Assembly: GCA_002390165.1 (NCBI GenBank)
Contig: DGOU01000047.1
Span: 1-10,277 of the forward strand
DNA from: Lutibacter sp. UBA4458
GTDB lineage: Bacteria > Bacteroidota > Bacteroidia > Flavobacteriales > Flavobacteriaceae
Reading direction: 5' to 3'
Length of the DNA stretch: 10,277 nt
The translations under genes were made by a program, and so were the position numbers. Shown piece after piece: positions 1 through 6,030 of this stretch. The first letter of the stretch is position 1, and each line of letters begins with the position of its first letter. Under the pieces are notes generated by a model that did not search any database, had not been told where the DNA came from, and saw only the letters and a list, made by a program, of their open reading frames with translations.

Positions 1-153
1 TACTATTTAGGGATAAGTGCAGGAAAAATAACAATTAATTCTACAGATTACTTTGCCATTTCAGCCAGTTCTCCAATTGGCAAACAATTAATATGTAAAA
101 AGGTTGGAAACGTTATTGCTTTTAACCAAGCCAAAATTCTTCAACTTATTTAA
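1..153 (+). CDS. GreA/GreB C-terminal-domain-like protein, 3' end only
   Basis: This is the last 50 codons of a gene whose start lies left of the window. The reading frame is open from base 1 and closes with TAA at 151-153, followed at once by a second in-frame TAA. The residues SSPIGKQL, then KKVG, then a short beta-strand-like end (KILQLI) match the pattern seen at the C-terminus of GreA/GreB-type transcript cleavage factors (SPLGKAL..KKVGD..ILEI). In flavobacteria a short protein of about 150 residues with this fold, often mislabelled 3-oxoacyl-ACP synthase, ends in much the same way, so this is more likely that protein than true GreA. The coiled-coil N-terminal domain that would decide its function cannot be seen. 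The family call rests on a short C-terminal pattern remembered from the family. Confidence 0.6.
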   Translation, partial: YYLGISAGKITINSTDYFAISASSPIGKQLICKKVGNVIAFNQAKILQLI

Positions 154-156
154 TAA

Positions 157-188
157 AAAAAGACATCTTCCTTAGAAAATGCCTTTTT
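157..188. terminator. probable bidirectional intrinsic terminator between convergent genes
   Basis: AAAAAGACAT (157-166) pairs with ATGCCTTTTT (179-188) at 9 of 10 positions, and an inner TTC/GAA extends the stem around a CTTA loop. An A-run on the left and a T-run on the right give a U-tract on either strand. The hairpin sits 4 bases after the stop of the leftward-truncated plus-strand gene and about 20 bases beyond the stop of the minus-strand DoxX-like gene, where a shared terminator is expected. Confidence 0.75.
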
Positions 189-206
189 ATATAAGTTAAA
201 TTACAA

Positions 207-578
207 CTAAAATAACGCTTTATATTTTTTCCAATTAGCATACATTAAAATTATAGTAATTATGGTAACAACCGCTGCCGGAACAATACCTGCCGGCGCC
301 AAAAATATATGGAAAAGTATCATGTTTAAAGCAACCGGAGCAATAATAACTAGCGCTAATGGTACTTTTTTGTTAATTAATAAAAGTAAGCCAACAAAAA
401 CTTCTGTTGCACCAACCAATTTAAGCATGTAACCAGTAGCCATCATTGCCATCATAAAATCGCCAGCTGCTTTTGGCATTTCCATATGTGGCATAAAATC
501 AAAAAATTTATTAGCTCCGAATACAATAAGAATTAGGGCTAATAAAATTCGAAGAACCATCAGTAATTTTGAATTCAT
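207..578 (-). CDS. DoxX-like four-helix membrane protein
   Basis: This 123-residue inner-membrane protein has about four hydrophobic helices (roughly residues 5-22, 40-67, 70-92 and 98-116) and short basic ends (KKYKALF at the C-terminus). Its length, helix layout and internal pattern (FGANKFFDF after helix 1, MATGYMLKLVGATEV in helix 2, LFHIFLAPAG between helices 3 and 4) match small DoxX-family proteins of Bacteroidota. Family members are linked to quinone or thiosulfate redox chemistry and oxidative stress, but most, including this type, have no proven reaction. Residues 28-51 are strikingly rich in methionine. The ATG at 576-578 follows an AT-rich leader without a Shine-Dalgarno sequence, as is usual in this phylum. 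It is divergently transcribed from the thioredoxin gene, with an inverted repeat between them, so shared redox-linked control is possible but is inference. Confidence 0.8.
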   Translation of the reverse strand: MNSKLLMVLRILLALILIVFGANKFFDFMPHMEMPKAAGDFMMAMMATGYMLKLVGATEVFVGLLLLINKKVPLALVIIAPVALNMILFHIFLAPAGIVPAAVVTIITIILMYANWKKYKALF

Positions 579-640
579 AATAGGTTTTAGATTAAGTTAA
601 TATAATTTTAAGTCGTTAAATTACATATAATTTACACGAT

Positions 641-654
641 GTAACCAAAGTTAC
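641..654. promoter_or_regulatory. perfect inverted repeat, candidate operator of divergent doxX-like/trx genes
   Basis: GTAAC-CAAA-GTTAC is a perfect repeat with 5-bp arms and a 4-bp spacer, midway in the divergent intergenic region. Two 5-bp half-sites around 4 bp is the architecture of FNR/DNR-type Crp-family operators, but the half-site sequence is not one I can assign to a known regulator. It overlaps the candidate -7 element of the minus-strand gene. Confidence 0.45.
646..653 (-). promoter_or_regulatory. candidate -7 element for DoxX-like gene
   Basis: Read on the minus strand this is TAACTTTG, an exact match to the Bacteroidota -7 consensus TAnnTTTG. It would give a leader of roughly 60 bases. 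No TTG -33 element is visible 17-23 bases upstream. The element lies inside the inverted repeat at 641-654, so binding there would be expected to block this promoter. Confidence 0.4.
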
Positions 655-656
655 GT

Positions 657-664
657 TAAATTTG
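657..664 (+). promoter_or_regulatory. candidate -7 element for thioredoxin gene
   Basis: TAAATTTG matches TAnnTTTG exactly and lies about 74 bases before the thioredoxin start. No TTG -33 element is found upstream. A weaker alternative, TCACTTTG at 677-684, would place the inverted repeat at 641-654 about 40 bases before its start site. That is the usual distance for an activator replacing a missing -33 contact. The sequence alone does not decide between them. Confidence 0.35.
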
Positions 665-737
665 TAAGTTTTTATGTCACTTTGCAGTCTAAATAAAGTG
701 CACATTTAAAGTATTTTATTAATTAAAAAAGTAAAAA

Positions 738-1094
738 ATGACTGAATATTTAACTAAAGAAACTTTTTTAGAAAAGGTTTTTAATTTCGAAAAAAATAAA
801 GAGTGGAAGTTTGAAGGTGAAATTCCTTGTGTTATTGATTTTTATGCAGATTGGTGTGGCCCATGTAAAATGGTTGCCCCAGTTTTAGAAGAATTAAGTA
901 ATGAGTACGAAGGAAAATTAAATATATATAAAGTAGATACAGAAGCACAACAAGAATTAGCTGGAGCTTTTGGAATTAGAAGTATTCCTTCTATTTTATT
1001 TTGCCCAAAAGATGGTGAGCCACAAATGGCTCAAGGAGCATTACCAAAACATCAATTAGAACAAATTTTTAAAGATGTTTTAAAAATAGCTTAA
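738..1094 (+). CDS. trxA: thioredoxin
   Basis: This 118-residue protein is a cytoplasmic thiol-disulfide oxidoreductase, normally reduced by NADPH-dependent thioredoxin reductase and acting on ribonucleotide reductase, peroxiredoxins and methionine sulfoxide reductase. The canonical active site WCGPCK is at residues 39-44, preceded by the buried acidic residue D34 in VIDFYADW. The cis-proline loop IRSIPS has P84. One complete thioredoxin fold fills the chain, with a slightly longer N-terminal segment (about 25 residues before the first core strand) than the classic 108-residue enzyme. There is no signal peptide, which argues against a periplasmic role. The ATG at 738 follows an A-rich leader (AAAAAAGTAAAAA). 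It is monocistronic, closed by the hairpin at 1122-1149. Genomes of this phylum often carry several thioredoxins, so the symbol denotes the family rather than a unique gene. Confidence 0.92.
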   Translation: MTEYLTKETFLEKVFNFEKNKEWKFEGEIPCVIDFYADWCGPCKMVAPVLEELSNEYEGKLNIYKVDTEAQQELAGAFGIRSIPSILFCPKDGEPQMAQGALPKHQLEQIFKDVLKIA

Positions 1095-1121
1095 AAATTT
1101 AAGCCCCAAATCCTAGAGATG

Positions 1122-1149
1122 AAAGCCGCACAATGTGCGGCTTTTTTTT
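1122..1149 (+). terminator. strong intrinsic terminator of the thioredoxin gene
   Basis: AAAGCCGCAC (1122-1131) and GTGCGGCTTT (1135-1144) form a 10-bp perfect stem around an AAT loop, and the T-run continues to 1149. It begins 27 bases after the thioredoxin stop. On the minus strand the U-tract is only three bases long, so it is a weaker terminator for asd, which ends 25 bases to its right. Confidence 0.93.
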
Positions 1150-1173
1150 ATACTTTTTTTATAGTATTGAAAT

Positions 1174-2163
1174 TTATACTAACTTGTTTTCTACTAAATA
1201 CTCTCCAATTTGTATGGCATTAGTTGCTGCTCCTTTTCGTAAATTATCAGAAACAATCCACATATTTAAACTTTTTGATTGCGATTCATCTCTACGTATT
1301 CTTCCAACAAAAACTTCATTTTTACCTTGTGCATAAATTGGCATTGGGTAGGTATTGGTATCCGTATTATCTTTAACAACTACTCCAGGAGTTTCATTTA
1401 ATATTTTTCTAACTTCATCTACCTCAAAATCATTTTCAAATTCTAGGTTTACACTTTCACTATGTCCGCCAACTACAGGAATTCTAACCGCTGTGGCGGT
1501 AATTGCAATAGTTCTATCGTTTAATATTTTTTGAGGTTCTTGCACTAATTTCATTTCTTCTTTAGTATAGCCGTTTTCTACAAAAACATCACAATGTGGA
1601 ATAGCATTTTTATGAATAGGATAGTGATAAGCCATTTCTCCTTTTATATTATTATACTCATTTTCCAATTGTTGTACTGCTTTTACACCAGTTCCGGTAA
1701 TAGATTGATACGTAGAAACAACCATACGTTTTATCGTATATTTTTTATGAAGCGGCGCTAAAGCCATTACCAATTGAATAGTGGAGCAATTTGGGTTAGC
1801 AATAATTTTATCTTTTTTTGTTAATTCAGTAGCATTAATTTCTGGAACAATTAATTTATGATTTGGATTCATTCTCCAAGCTGAAGAATTATCAATTACC
1901 GTAGTGCCAACTTCCGCAAATTTCGGGGCCCAATCTAACGAAGTTTGTCCGCCTGCAGAAAAAATTGCAATGTCTGGTTTTAAGTTAATAGCATCTTGCA
2001 AACCAATTACGGTATAACTCTTATTTTTATAGGTAATCTGTTTTCCTACAGATTTTTCGGATGCCACTAAAAGTAATTCATCTATTAGAAAATTTCGTTC
2101 CGCTAAAACTTGTAACATTACATTTCCTACCATTCCGGTAGCGCCAACAACAGCTACTCTCAT
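1174..2163 (-). CDS. asd: aspartate-semialdehyde dehydrogenase
   Basis: This 329-residue cytoplasmic enzyme reductively dephosphorylates L-aspartyl-4-phosphate to L-aspartate 4-semialdehyde with NADPH (EC 1.2.1.11). That step is shared by lysine, diaminopimelate, threonine and methionine synthesis. The N-terminal nucleotide-binding loop GATGMVG spans residues 7-13. The catalytic cysteine is C126 in NPNCST, the substrate-binding segment includes DNSSAWRM (91-98), and the catalytic histidine is H234 in GGHSES. The C-terminal signature SDNLRKGAATNA closes the fold. Length and motif order are those of a complete bacterial Asd. The ATG at 2161-2163 puts the glycine loop at the very N-terminus, as expected. 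It stands alone on the minus strand, convergent with thioredoxin and divergent from the DUF4442 gene, so no lysine or threonine operon is visible here. Confidence 0.97.
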   Translation of the reverse strand: MRVAVVGATGMVGNVMLQVLAERNFLIDELLLVASEKSVGKQITYKNKSYTVIGLQDAINLKPDIAIFSAGGQTSLDWAPKFAEVGTTVIDNSSAWRMNPNHKLIVPEINATELTKKDKIIANPNCSTIQLVMALAPLHKKYTIKRMVVSTYQSITGTGVKAVQQLENEYNNIKGEMAYHYPIHKNAIPHCDVFVENGYTKEEMKLVQEPQKILNDRTIAITATAVRIPVVGGHSESVNLEFENDFEVDEVRKILNETPGVVVKDNTDTNTYPMPIYAQGKNEVFVGRIRRDESQSKSLNMWIVSDNLRKGAATNAIQIGEYLVENKLV

Positions 2164-2191
2164 TTTTTTTGATTTAAAATTAAATTACTTG

Positions 2192-2220
2192 CAAATTTTA
2201 AAAAAAAATGTAACAACCAA
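2192..2220 (-). promoter_or_regulatory. candidate promoter of asd
   Basis: On the minus strand TTG (2218-2220) lies 17 bases before TAAAATTTG (2192-2200), which is the Bacteroidota -33/-7 pair except for one extra base inside the TAnnTTTG element. It would start transcription roughly 25 bases before the asd ATG. The match is imperfect in very AT-rich DNA. Confidence 0.35.
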
Positions 2221-2237
2221 TAGTAATCCATTAAAAA

Positions 2238-2263
2238 TTAACAAATAAATATTTTTTTGTTAA
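2238..2263. repeat. AT-rich inverted repeat in the asd/DUF4442 divergent region
   Basis: TTAACAAA (2238-2245) and TTTGTTAA (2256-2263) are perfect 8-bp arms, and three further A-T pairs inside give 11 of 12 pairs around a 2-base centre. A second palindrome, AGAATA-G-TATTCT, follows at 2268-2280. Both may be operators or cruciform-prone sequence. No regulator can be named. Confidence 0.4.
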
Positions 2264-2352
2264 AATAAGAATAGTATTCTAAATTATTTTAATTTTAAAA
2301 GTTTCAATATAAAACCAATGGATTTATATTATAAATAGTTAAACAAAATTAT

Positions 2353-2892
2353 ATGTACCAAACGGCAGTAAAAATTTTACAAAAAGTGTTTAACCCAAAT
2401 GCTATTTTTAAATATGGTTTTAATATTTCACCTATGTACAGGCGCACTACAGGTAAGGTTATTTTTGTGTCTGAAGATTTGCTAACTGTTAAAATTGAAA
2501 TACCACTAAATTATAAAAACAAAAATTACGTTGGTGCTATTTTTGGTGGAAGTCTTTTTGCTGCAACAGACCCTGTGTTTATGGTTCAGTTAATTAATAT
2601 TTTAAAAAATAATTATGTGGTTTGGGACAAAGCAGCTTGTGTAAAGTATAAAGCACCTGCAAAAGAAAAAGTGTATGCAAGCTTTATTTTCACCAAAGAA
2701 GAAATTAAAATTATAAAAAATAGAGTTTCTTTAGAAAATGAAATTAACCTACATAAAAATGTAAATCTAACTACAAAGCAAGGTACTATAATAGCGGAAT
2801 TAGATAAAACCATTTACATTGCTTCTAAGGAGTTTTATCGCAAAAAATTAAAGGCTCGTAAGAATAAAAAAATAATAAAAATGACTAAATAG
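2353..2892 (+). CDS. DUF4442-family hotdog-fold protein, possible acyl-CoA thioesterase
   Basis: This 179-residue soluble protein resembles the DUF4442 family, whose members have the hotdog fold of thioesterases. The family pattern is visible as TGKVIFVSEDL (33-43), PLNYKNKNYVG (51-61), IFGGSLFAATDP (63-74), VWDKAA (90-95) and a KYKAPAK segment (99-105). The GGSLFAATDP helix is where hotdog thioesterases bind the acyl thioester, and D73 is a plausible catalytic acid, but no substrate is established for this family. The C-terminus from residue 163 is unusually basic (10 Lys/Arg in 17 residues). No signal peptide or membrane segment is seen. The ATG at 2353 follows an AT-rich leader, and no promoter could be assigned. 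The stop codon runs directly into a long hairpin (2892-2987). It has no obvious operon partner. Confidence 0.75.
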   Translation: MYQTAVKILQKVFNPNAIFKYGFNISPMYRRTTGKVIFVSEDLLTVKIEIPLNYKNKNYVGAIFGGSLFAATDPVFMVQLINILKNNYVVWDKAACVKYKAPAKEKVYASFIFTKEEIKIIKNRVSLENEINLHKNVNLTTKQGTIIAELDKTIYIASKEFYRKKLKARKNKKIIKMTK

Positions 2893-2987
2893 GAAGCAGT
2901 TTTATTTTCAAAAAAACGGTTACCAAGTTGAACAGGTAATAATACTGAAAAATAAATAAATGTTTTTTTAAATGGAACTGCTAATCC
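2892..2987. repeat. long imperfect inverted repeat / structured 3' region
   Basis: The left arm (2892-2918) pairs with the right arm (2961-2987) over about 25 base pairs. GGA pairs with TCC. AGCAGTTTTATTT (2895-2907) pairs with AAATGGAACTGCT (2970-2982) without a gap, using two G-U pairs. After a 2-base bulge, seven A-T pairs and a C-G pair (2910-2917 with 2962-2969) follow, then a G-U. A small inner hairpin, GTTACC (2919-2924) with GGTAAT (2935-2940), sits in the loop. It starts at the last base of the DUF4442 stop codon and has no trailing U-run, so it is not a typical intrinsic terminator. It could be an RNA structure or a degenerate small palindromic element. Confidence 0.6.
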
Positions 2988-3055
2988 AATATAAATAATG
3001 AATTCAAATTTTGTTAGTTTGGTTTAATTTTTGATACTTATTTTAAAAATAAATT

Positions 3056-4417
3056 ATGAAAAAAATTCTACTGTTTACTATTTTTTTTCTCTCCACTTTT
3101 ATTTCATTTTCTCAATATATTGAAGGAAGAGTTTTAGATGCTCAAACCAATAAGCCTATTGAAGGAGTTAACATTTATATGAAAGGTATAAACCGAGGAA
3201 CTAAAACCAATGTTAAAGGAGATTATTATTTAAAATTTCCTGCTAAAATTGTAAAATCAGATGTTATTCGGTTTTCTCATGTAGCTTACGGCTCTCTTGA
3301 AATTCCTTTTACATCTAAAAAGCATAATTACAGGGTTTATCTTTTAGTAGATGTTAAAAAACTTAGTGAAATTAAAATTTCAGAAAAACAAAATTTAAAA
3401 AAGTCTATTTCTTTTAAAAAGCTTTCTTCTATGAAAGTAGGATTACATGACTTTGGTTCTTTTTTAAATAACGGCAAAATTTATGTGCTTGGCGGTGATG
3501 GTTCGGAAAATGAAAACATGTTCTTAAAAACTATGGAATACTATCCAGATATAGACAATTTTGGAGAGTTTTTGGCGAAAGCAAATCGTTTTCACTCTTT
3601 TTCAAAAACAAGATATAAAGGTAATTTACAAATTTATAATATTAAAAATGATACTTGGACAAAATCAAATTTAAAACTTAGAAAAAGAGCATATAACAAT
3701 GCGAATTTTTATAATAATAAAATATATGTTTTAGGTGGTAAAAATTTGGCAAGTCATGGACGTTATTTTAATGAATATTTAGATAATAAAATTGAAGTAG
3801 TAGATTTAGAAAAAAATACCGTAACTATTGATAATACTAATCCACATCAAGCAGTTAATTTTGCTTCATTTAATTATAAAGACAATATTATAGTAGTTGG
3901 CGGCTCTGTCAAATTAAAAAAGAATGGATTTAGAGAATATTCAAATAAAGTTCATTTACATAATTTAAAAACAGGTCTTTGGTACAATTTAGCGACTATG
4001 CCAGTAGCTAAAGAAGTTAATGGAGTTATAATTGATAGTATAATTTATTTAATAGGAGGCTTTAACAATAAACCATTAAATTCCATTGAAACTTACAATA
4101 TCACAACTGGTAAATGGCAAAAAGTAGGCGAGCTATTTAAAGCATTGGAACGCCCTGCAATAACCCATCACAAACAGTTTATTTACATATTTGATGATGG
4201 TAAAATATACACCTATAATACACAAACAAAAGAATTAAAAAAATATTTTATTGGCATATCTGTAAAAGCCGCTCAACTATATTACGCTAACCATAAATTG
4301 TATATTTTAGGAGGTTATAAGCTTACAAATTATTCCATTACTAATTCTTCTGATCTTTTTAGTATTAATTTAAATGAATTTGATTTAACAAAAGTTATAG
4401 AATCAAAAACATTATAA
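3056..4417 (+). CDS. secreted CarboxypepD_reg-like / kelch-repeat beta-propeller protein
   Basis: This 453-residue exported protein has an N-terminal signal peptide (two lysines, a hydrophobic core, likely cleavage near residue 19-20 at FSFSQ). Residues 21-105 form a CarboxypepD_reg-like beta-sandwich, recognisable from GRVLDAQTNKPIEGVNIYM, an N-x-KG-x-Y turn and the closing L-strand, a module common in Bacteroidota envelope proteins. From about residue 125 it has kelch blades with double-glycine strands YVLGG (143-147), YVLGG (224-228), IVVGG (279-283), YLIGG (331-335) and YILGG (416-420), plus a degenerate blade near 375-382. Together they suggest a six-bladed propeller. The segment between the first GG and its W201 is unusually long. 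There is no lipobox, no obvious T9SS C-terminal domain and no catalytic motif. A role in surface binding or protein-protein contact is inference. It has no clear operon partner. Confidence 0.82.
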   Translation: MKKILLFTIFFLSTFISFSQYIEGRVLDAQTNKPIEGVNIYMKGINRGTKTNVKGDYYLKFPAKIVKSDVIRFSHVAYGSLEIPFTSKKHNYRVYLLVDVKKLSEIKISEKQNLKKSISFKKLSSMKVGLHDFGSFLNNGKIYVLGGDGSENENMFLKTMEYYPDIDNFGEFLAKANRFHSFSKTRYKGNLQIYNIKNDTWTKSNLKLRKRAYNNANFYNNKIYVLGGKNLASHGRYFNEYLDNKIEVVDLEKNTVTIDNTNPHQAVNFASFNYKDNIIVVGGSVKLKKNGFREYSNKVHLHNLKTGLWYNLATMPVAKEVNGVIIDSIIYLIGGFNNKPLNSIETYNITTGKWQKVGELFKALERPAITHHKQFIYIFDDGKIYTYNTQTKELKKYFIGISVKAAQLYYANHKLYILGGYKLTNYSITNSSDLFSINLNEFDLTKVIESKTL

Positions 4418-4460
4418 AAGGATTATATTATTGAATTCCTATTAGTTATAAGAAATTATG

Positions 4461-4468
4461 TAGTTTTG
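4461..4468 (+). promoter_or_regulatory. candidate -7 element for the U32/ferredoxin pair
   Basis: TAGTTTTG matches TAnnTTTG exactly, 17 bases before the U32 start, so the leader would be very short. The nearest TTG (4431-4433) is 27 bases upstream, longer than the usual 17-23, so the promoter call is tentative. Confidence 0.4.
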
Positions 4469-4485
4469 CAAAAAATCAGAAAGAA

Positions 4486-5739
4486 ATGACTACGACTGGA
4501 AAAATAGAGTTAATGGCTCCTGCCGGAAATTTTGAATCGTTACAAGCTGCATTAGATAATGGAGCAGATTCTATATATTTTGGTGTGGAACAATTAAATA
4601 TGCGAGCAAGAGCAACTATCAATTTTACTATTGATGATTTAAAAGAAGTTTCCGCTAGATGTGAAGCAAAAAATGTAAGAACGTACCTTACCTTAAACAC
4701 CATAATTTACGACCATGATTTAACCATTGTTAAAACTTTACTTCAAAAAGCAAAAGAAGCAAATATTACAGCGGTTATTGCAATGGATCAGGCAGTAATC
4801 GCATCGGCAAGAGCAATTGGTATGGAAGTTCATATTTCTACCCAAATTAACATAACCAATATTGAAACGGTTAAGTTTTATGCCATGTTTGCCGATACTA
4901 TGGTATTAAGTAGAGAATTGAGTTTACGTCAGGTTAAAAAAATTACGGAACAAATTGTAAAAGAAAATGTTTGTGGACCTTCAGGGAACCTTGTAGAAAT
5001 TGAAATTTTTGGTCACGGCGCTTTATGTATGGCAGTTTCCGGAAAATGTTATATGAGTTTACACAATCATAATTCATCCGCAAACCGAGGGGCTTGTAAA
5101 CAAAACTGCAGAAAAAAATATACGGTTATTGATCAGGAAACCGGTGTTGAAATGGAGTTAGATAACGAATACATTATGTCTCCAAAAGATTTATGCACTA
5201 TTGATTTTTTAGATCAAATTAAAGATGCTGGAGTTAGTGTATTAAAAATTGAAGGAAGAGGAAGAGCGCCAGAATATGTAGCAAATGTTATTAAATGTTA
5301 TCGTAATGCAATTGATGCTGTTGAAGCAGGGACTTACAACAAAGAAAAGGTAATTACTTGGATGCAAGAACTGGAAAAAGTGTATAACCGTGGATTTTGG
5401 AGTGGTTATTATTTAGGTCAAAAATTAGGAGAATGGAGCAAAGGCTCAGGAAGTCATGCCACACAAAAGAAGGTATATTTAGGAAAAGGAATGCATTATT
5501 TTCCAAAATCTAACATAGGTGAATTTAAAATTGAAGCTTATGATATTTGTGTTGGTGATACTATTTTAATTACTGGTCCAACTACAGGAGCACAAGAAAT
5601 GGAAGTAACAGAAATGTTTGTAAATGATGTAAAAAATAGCAAAGGACAAAAAGGAGATTCCGTTACTATTCCGTTAAAATTTAGAATTAGACCGTCAGAC
5701 AAATTATATAAAATAGTAGCAAACAAAGTAGAAGCTTAA
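4486..5739 (+). CDS. U32-family protein, TrhP/RlhA-like (annotated as peptidase U32)
   Basis: This 417-residue cytoplasmic protein has the U32 signature complete at residues 173-191: E.FGHGALC followed by GKCYMS. The N-terminal barrel start ELMAPAGN (8-15) and ISTQINITN (117-125) are typical of the family. Cysteines C181, C188, C204 and C208 (with C237 in SPKDLC) are placed as in U32 proteins that bind a [4Fe-4S] cluster. Residues from about 328 to 415 form the small C-terminal beta-barrel found in the tRNA-type members. Members once called collagenases include E. coli TrhP, which makes 5-hydroxyuridine at tRNA position 34, and RlhA, which hydroxylates 23S rRNA, both dependent on prephenate. 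This protein most resembles the TrhP layout, but the exact RNA target is inference. Its stop abuts the ATG of a ferredoxin gene. Confidence 0.85.
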   Translation: MTTTGKIELMAPAGNFESLQAALDNGADSIYFGVEQLNMRARATINFTIDDLKEVSARCEAKNVRTYLTLNTIIYDHDLTIVKTLLQKAKEANITAVIAMDQAVIASARAIGMEVHISTQINITNIETVKFYAMFADTMVLSRELSLRQVKKITEQIVKENVCGPSGNLVEIEIFGHGALCMAVSGKCYMSLHNHNSSANRGACKQNCRKKYTVIDQETGVEMELDNEYIMSPKDLCTIDFLDQIKDAGVSVLKIEGRGRAPEYVANVIKCYRNAIDAVEAGTYNKEKVITWMQELEKVYNRGFWSGYYLGQKLGEWSKGSGSHATQKKVYLGKGMHYFPKSNIGEFKIEAYDICVGDTILITGPTTGAQEMEVTEMFVNDVKNSKGQKGDSVTIPLKFRIRPSDKLYKIVANKVEA

Positions 5740-5970
5740 ATGGTAATTATTACTTTACAACGGGCCAAATGCATTGGTTGTAATTATTGTGTTGAATTGG
5801 CTCCTGCTCAATTTCAAATGTCTAAAAAAGATGGAAAATCCGTTTTACTTCATTCCAAAGAAAAAAAAGGATTTTTTACTATAAAATCTCCTAATGAAAC
5901 TATTTTTGAGAATAGTATAAAAGCTAAAGAAGCTTGTCCAGTTAAAATTATTGATGTAAAGCAAGTGTAA
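5740..5970 (+). CDS. single-cluster [4Fe-4S] ferredoxin
   Basis: This 76-residue protein has one cluster-binding set, CIGCNYC (C11, C14, C17), and a distant fourth ligand, C66 in EACPVK. The CxxCxxC...CP arrangement is that of monocluster [4Fe-4S] ferredoxins. The 48-residue stretch between C17 and C66 takes the place of the second cluster of bacterial-type 2[4Fe-4S] ferredoxins. The ATG follows the TAA of the U32 gene with no spacer, so the two are almost certainly co-transcribed and translationally coupled. By inference it delivers electrons to, or helps maintain, the Fe-S cluster of the U32 protein. General electron transfer to other enzymes cannot be excluded. No terminator with a clear U-run follows. 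Confidence 0.88.
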   Translation: MVIITLQRAKCIGCNYCVELAPAQFQMSKKDGKSVLLHSKEKKGFFTIKSPNETIFENSIKAKEACPVKIIDVKQV

Positions 5971-6009
5971 AACCATTTTTTAACGTTTTAGATTTCTTAA
6001 TTTTAATCT

Positions 6010-6017
6010 TATCTTTA
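6010..6017 (+). promoter_or_regulatory. weak candidate -7 element for the ricT cluster
   Basis: TATCTTTA differs from TAnnTTTG only at the last base and lies in the 108-bp gap between the ferredoxin and ricT. No TTG is present at the right distance upstream. Transcription from here would place the palindromes at 6031-6060 in the leader RNA. Confidence 0.25.
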
Positions 6018-6030
6018 CAAATTAGTGAAC

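Noticed and set aside
1133..1336. Open plus-strand frame of 67 codons across the asd 3' end
   Set aside because: It lies antisense inside asd and the terminator, has no family resemblance and low-complexity content. It is a shadow of a confidently assigned gene.
2344..2351. Exact minus-strand TAnnTTTG match (TAATTTTG) near the DUF4442 start
   Set aside because: It would give asd a leader of about 180 bases and has no -33 TTG at a suitable distance. In such AT-rich DNA one exact 8-mer with four fixed T positions is expected by chance.
4418..4485. Possible terminator after the kelch gene
   Set aside because: Only short AT-rich complementarities are present, with no stable stem followed by a T-run.
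4486..5739. Collagenase/protease function for the U32 protein
   Set aside because: The historical peptidase label is not supported here by protease catalytic residues. The cysteine pattern and C-terminal barrel fit Fe-S RNA-modifying members better.
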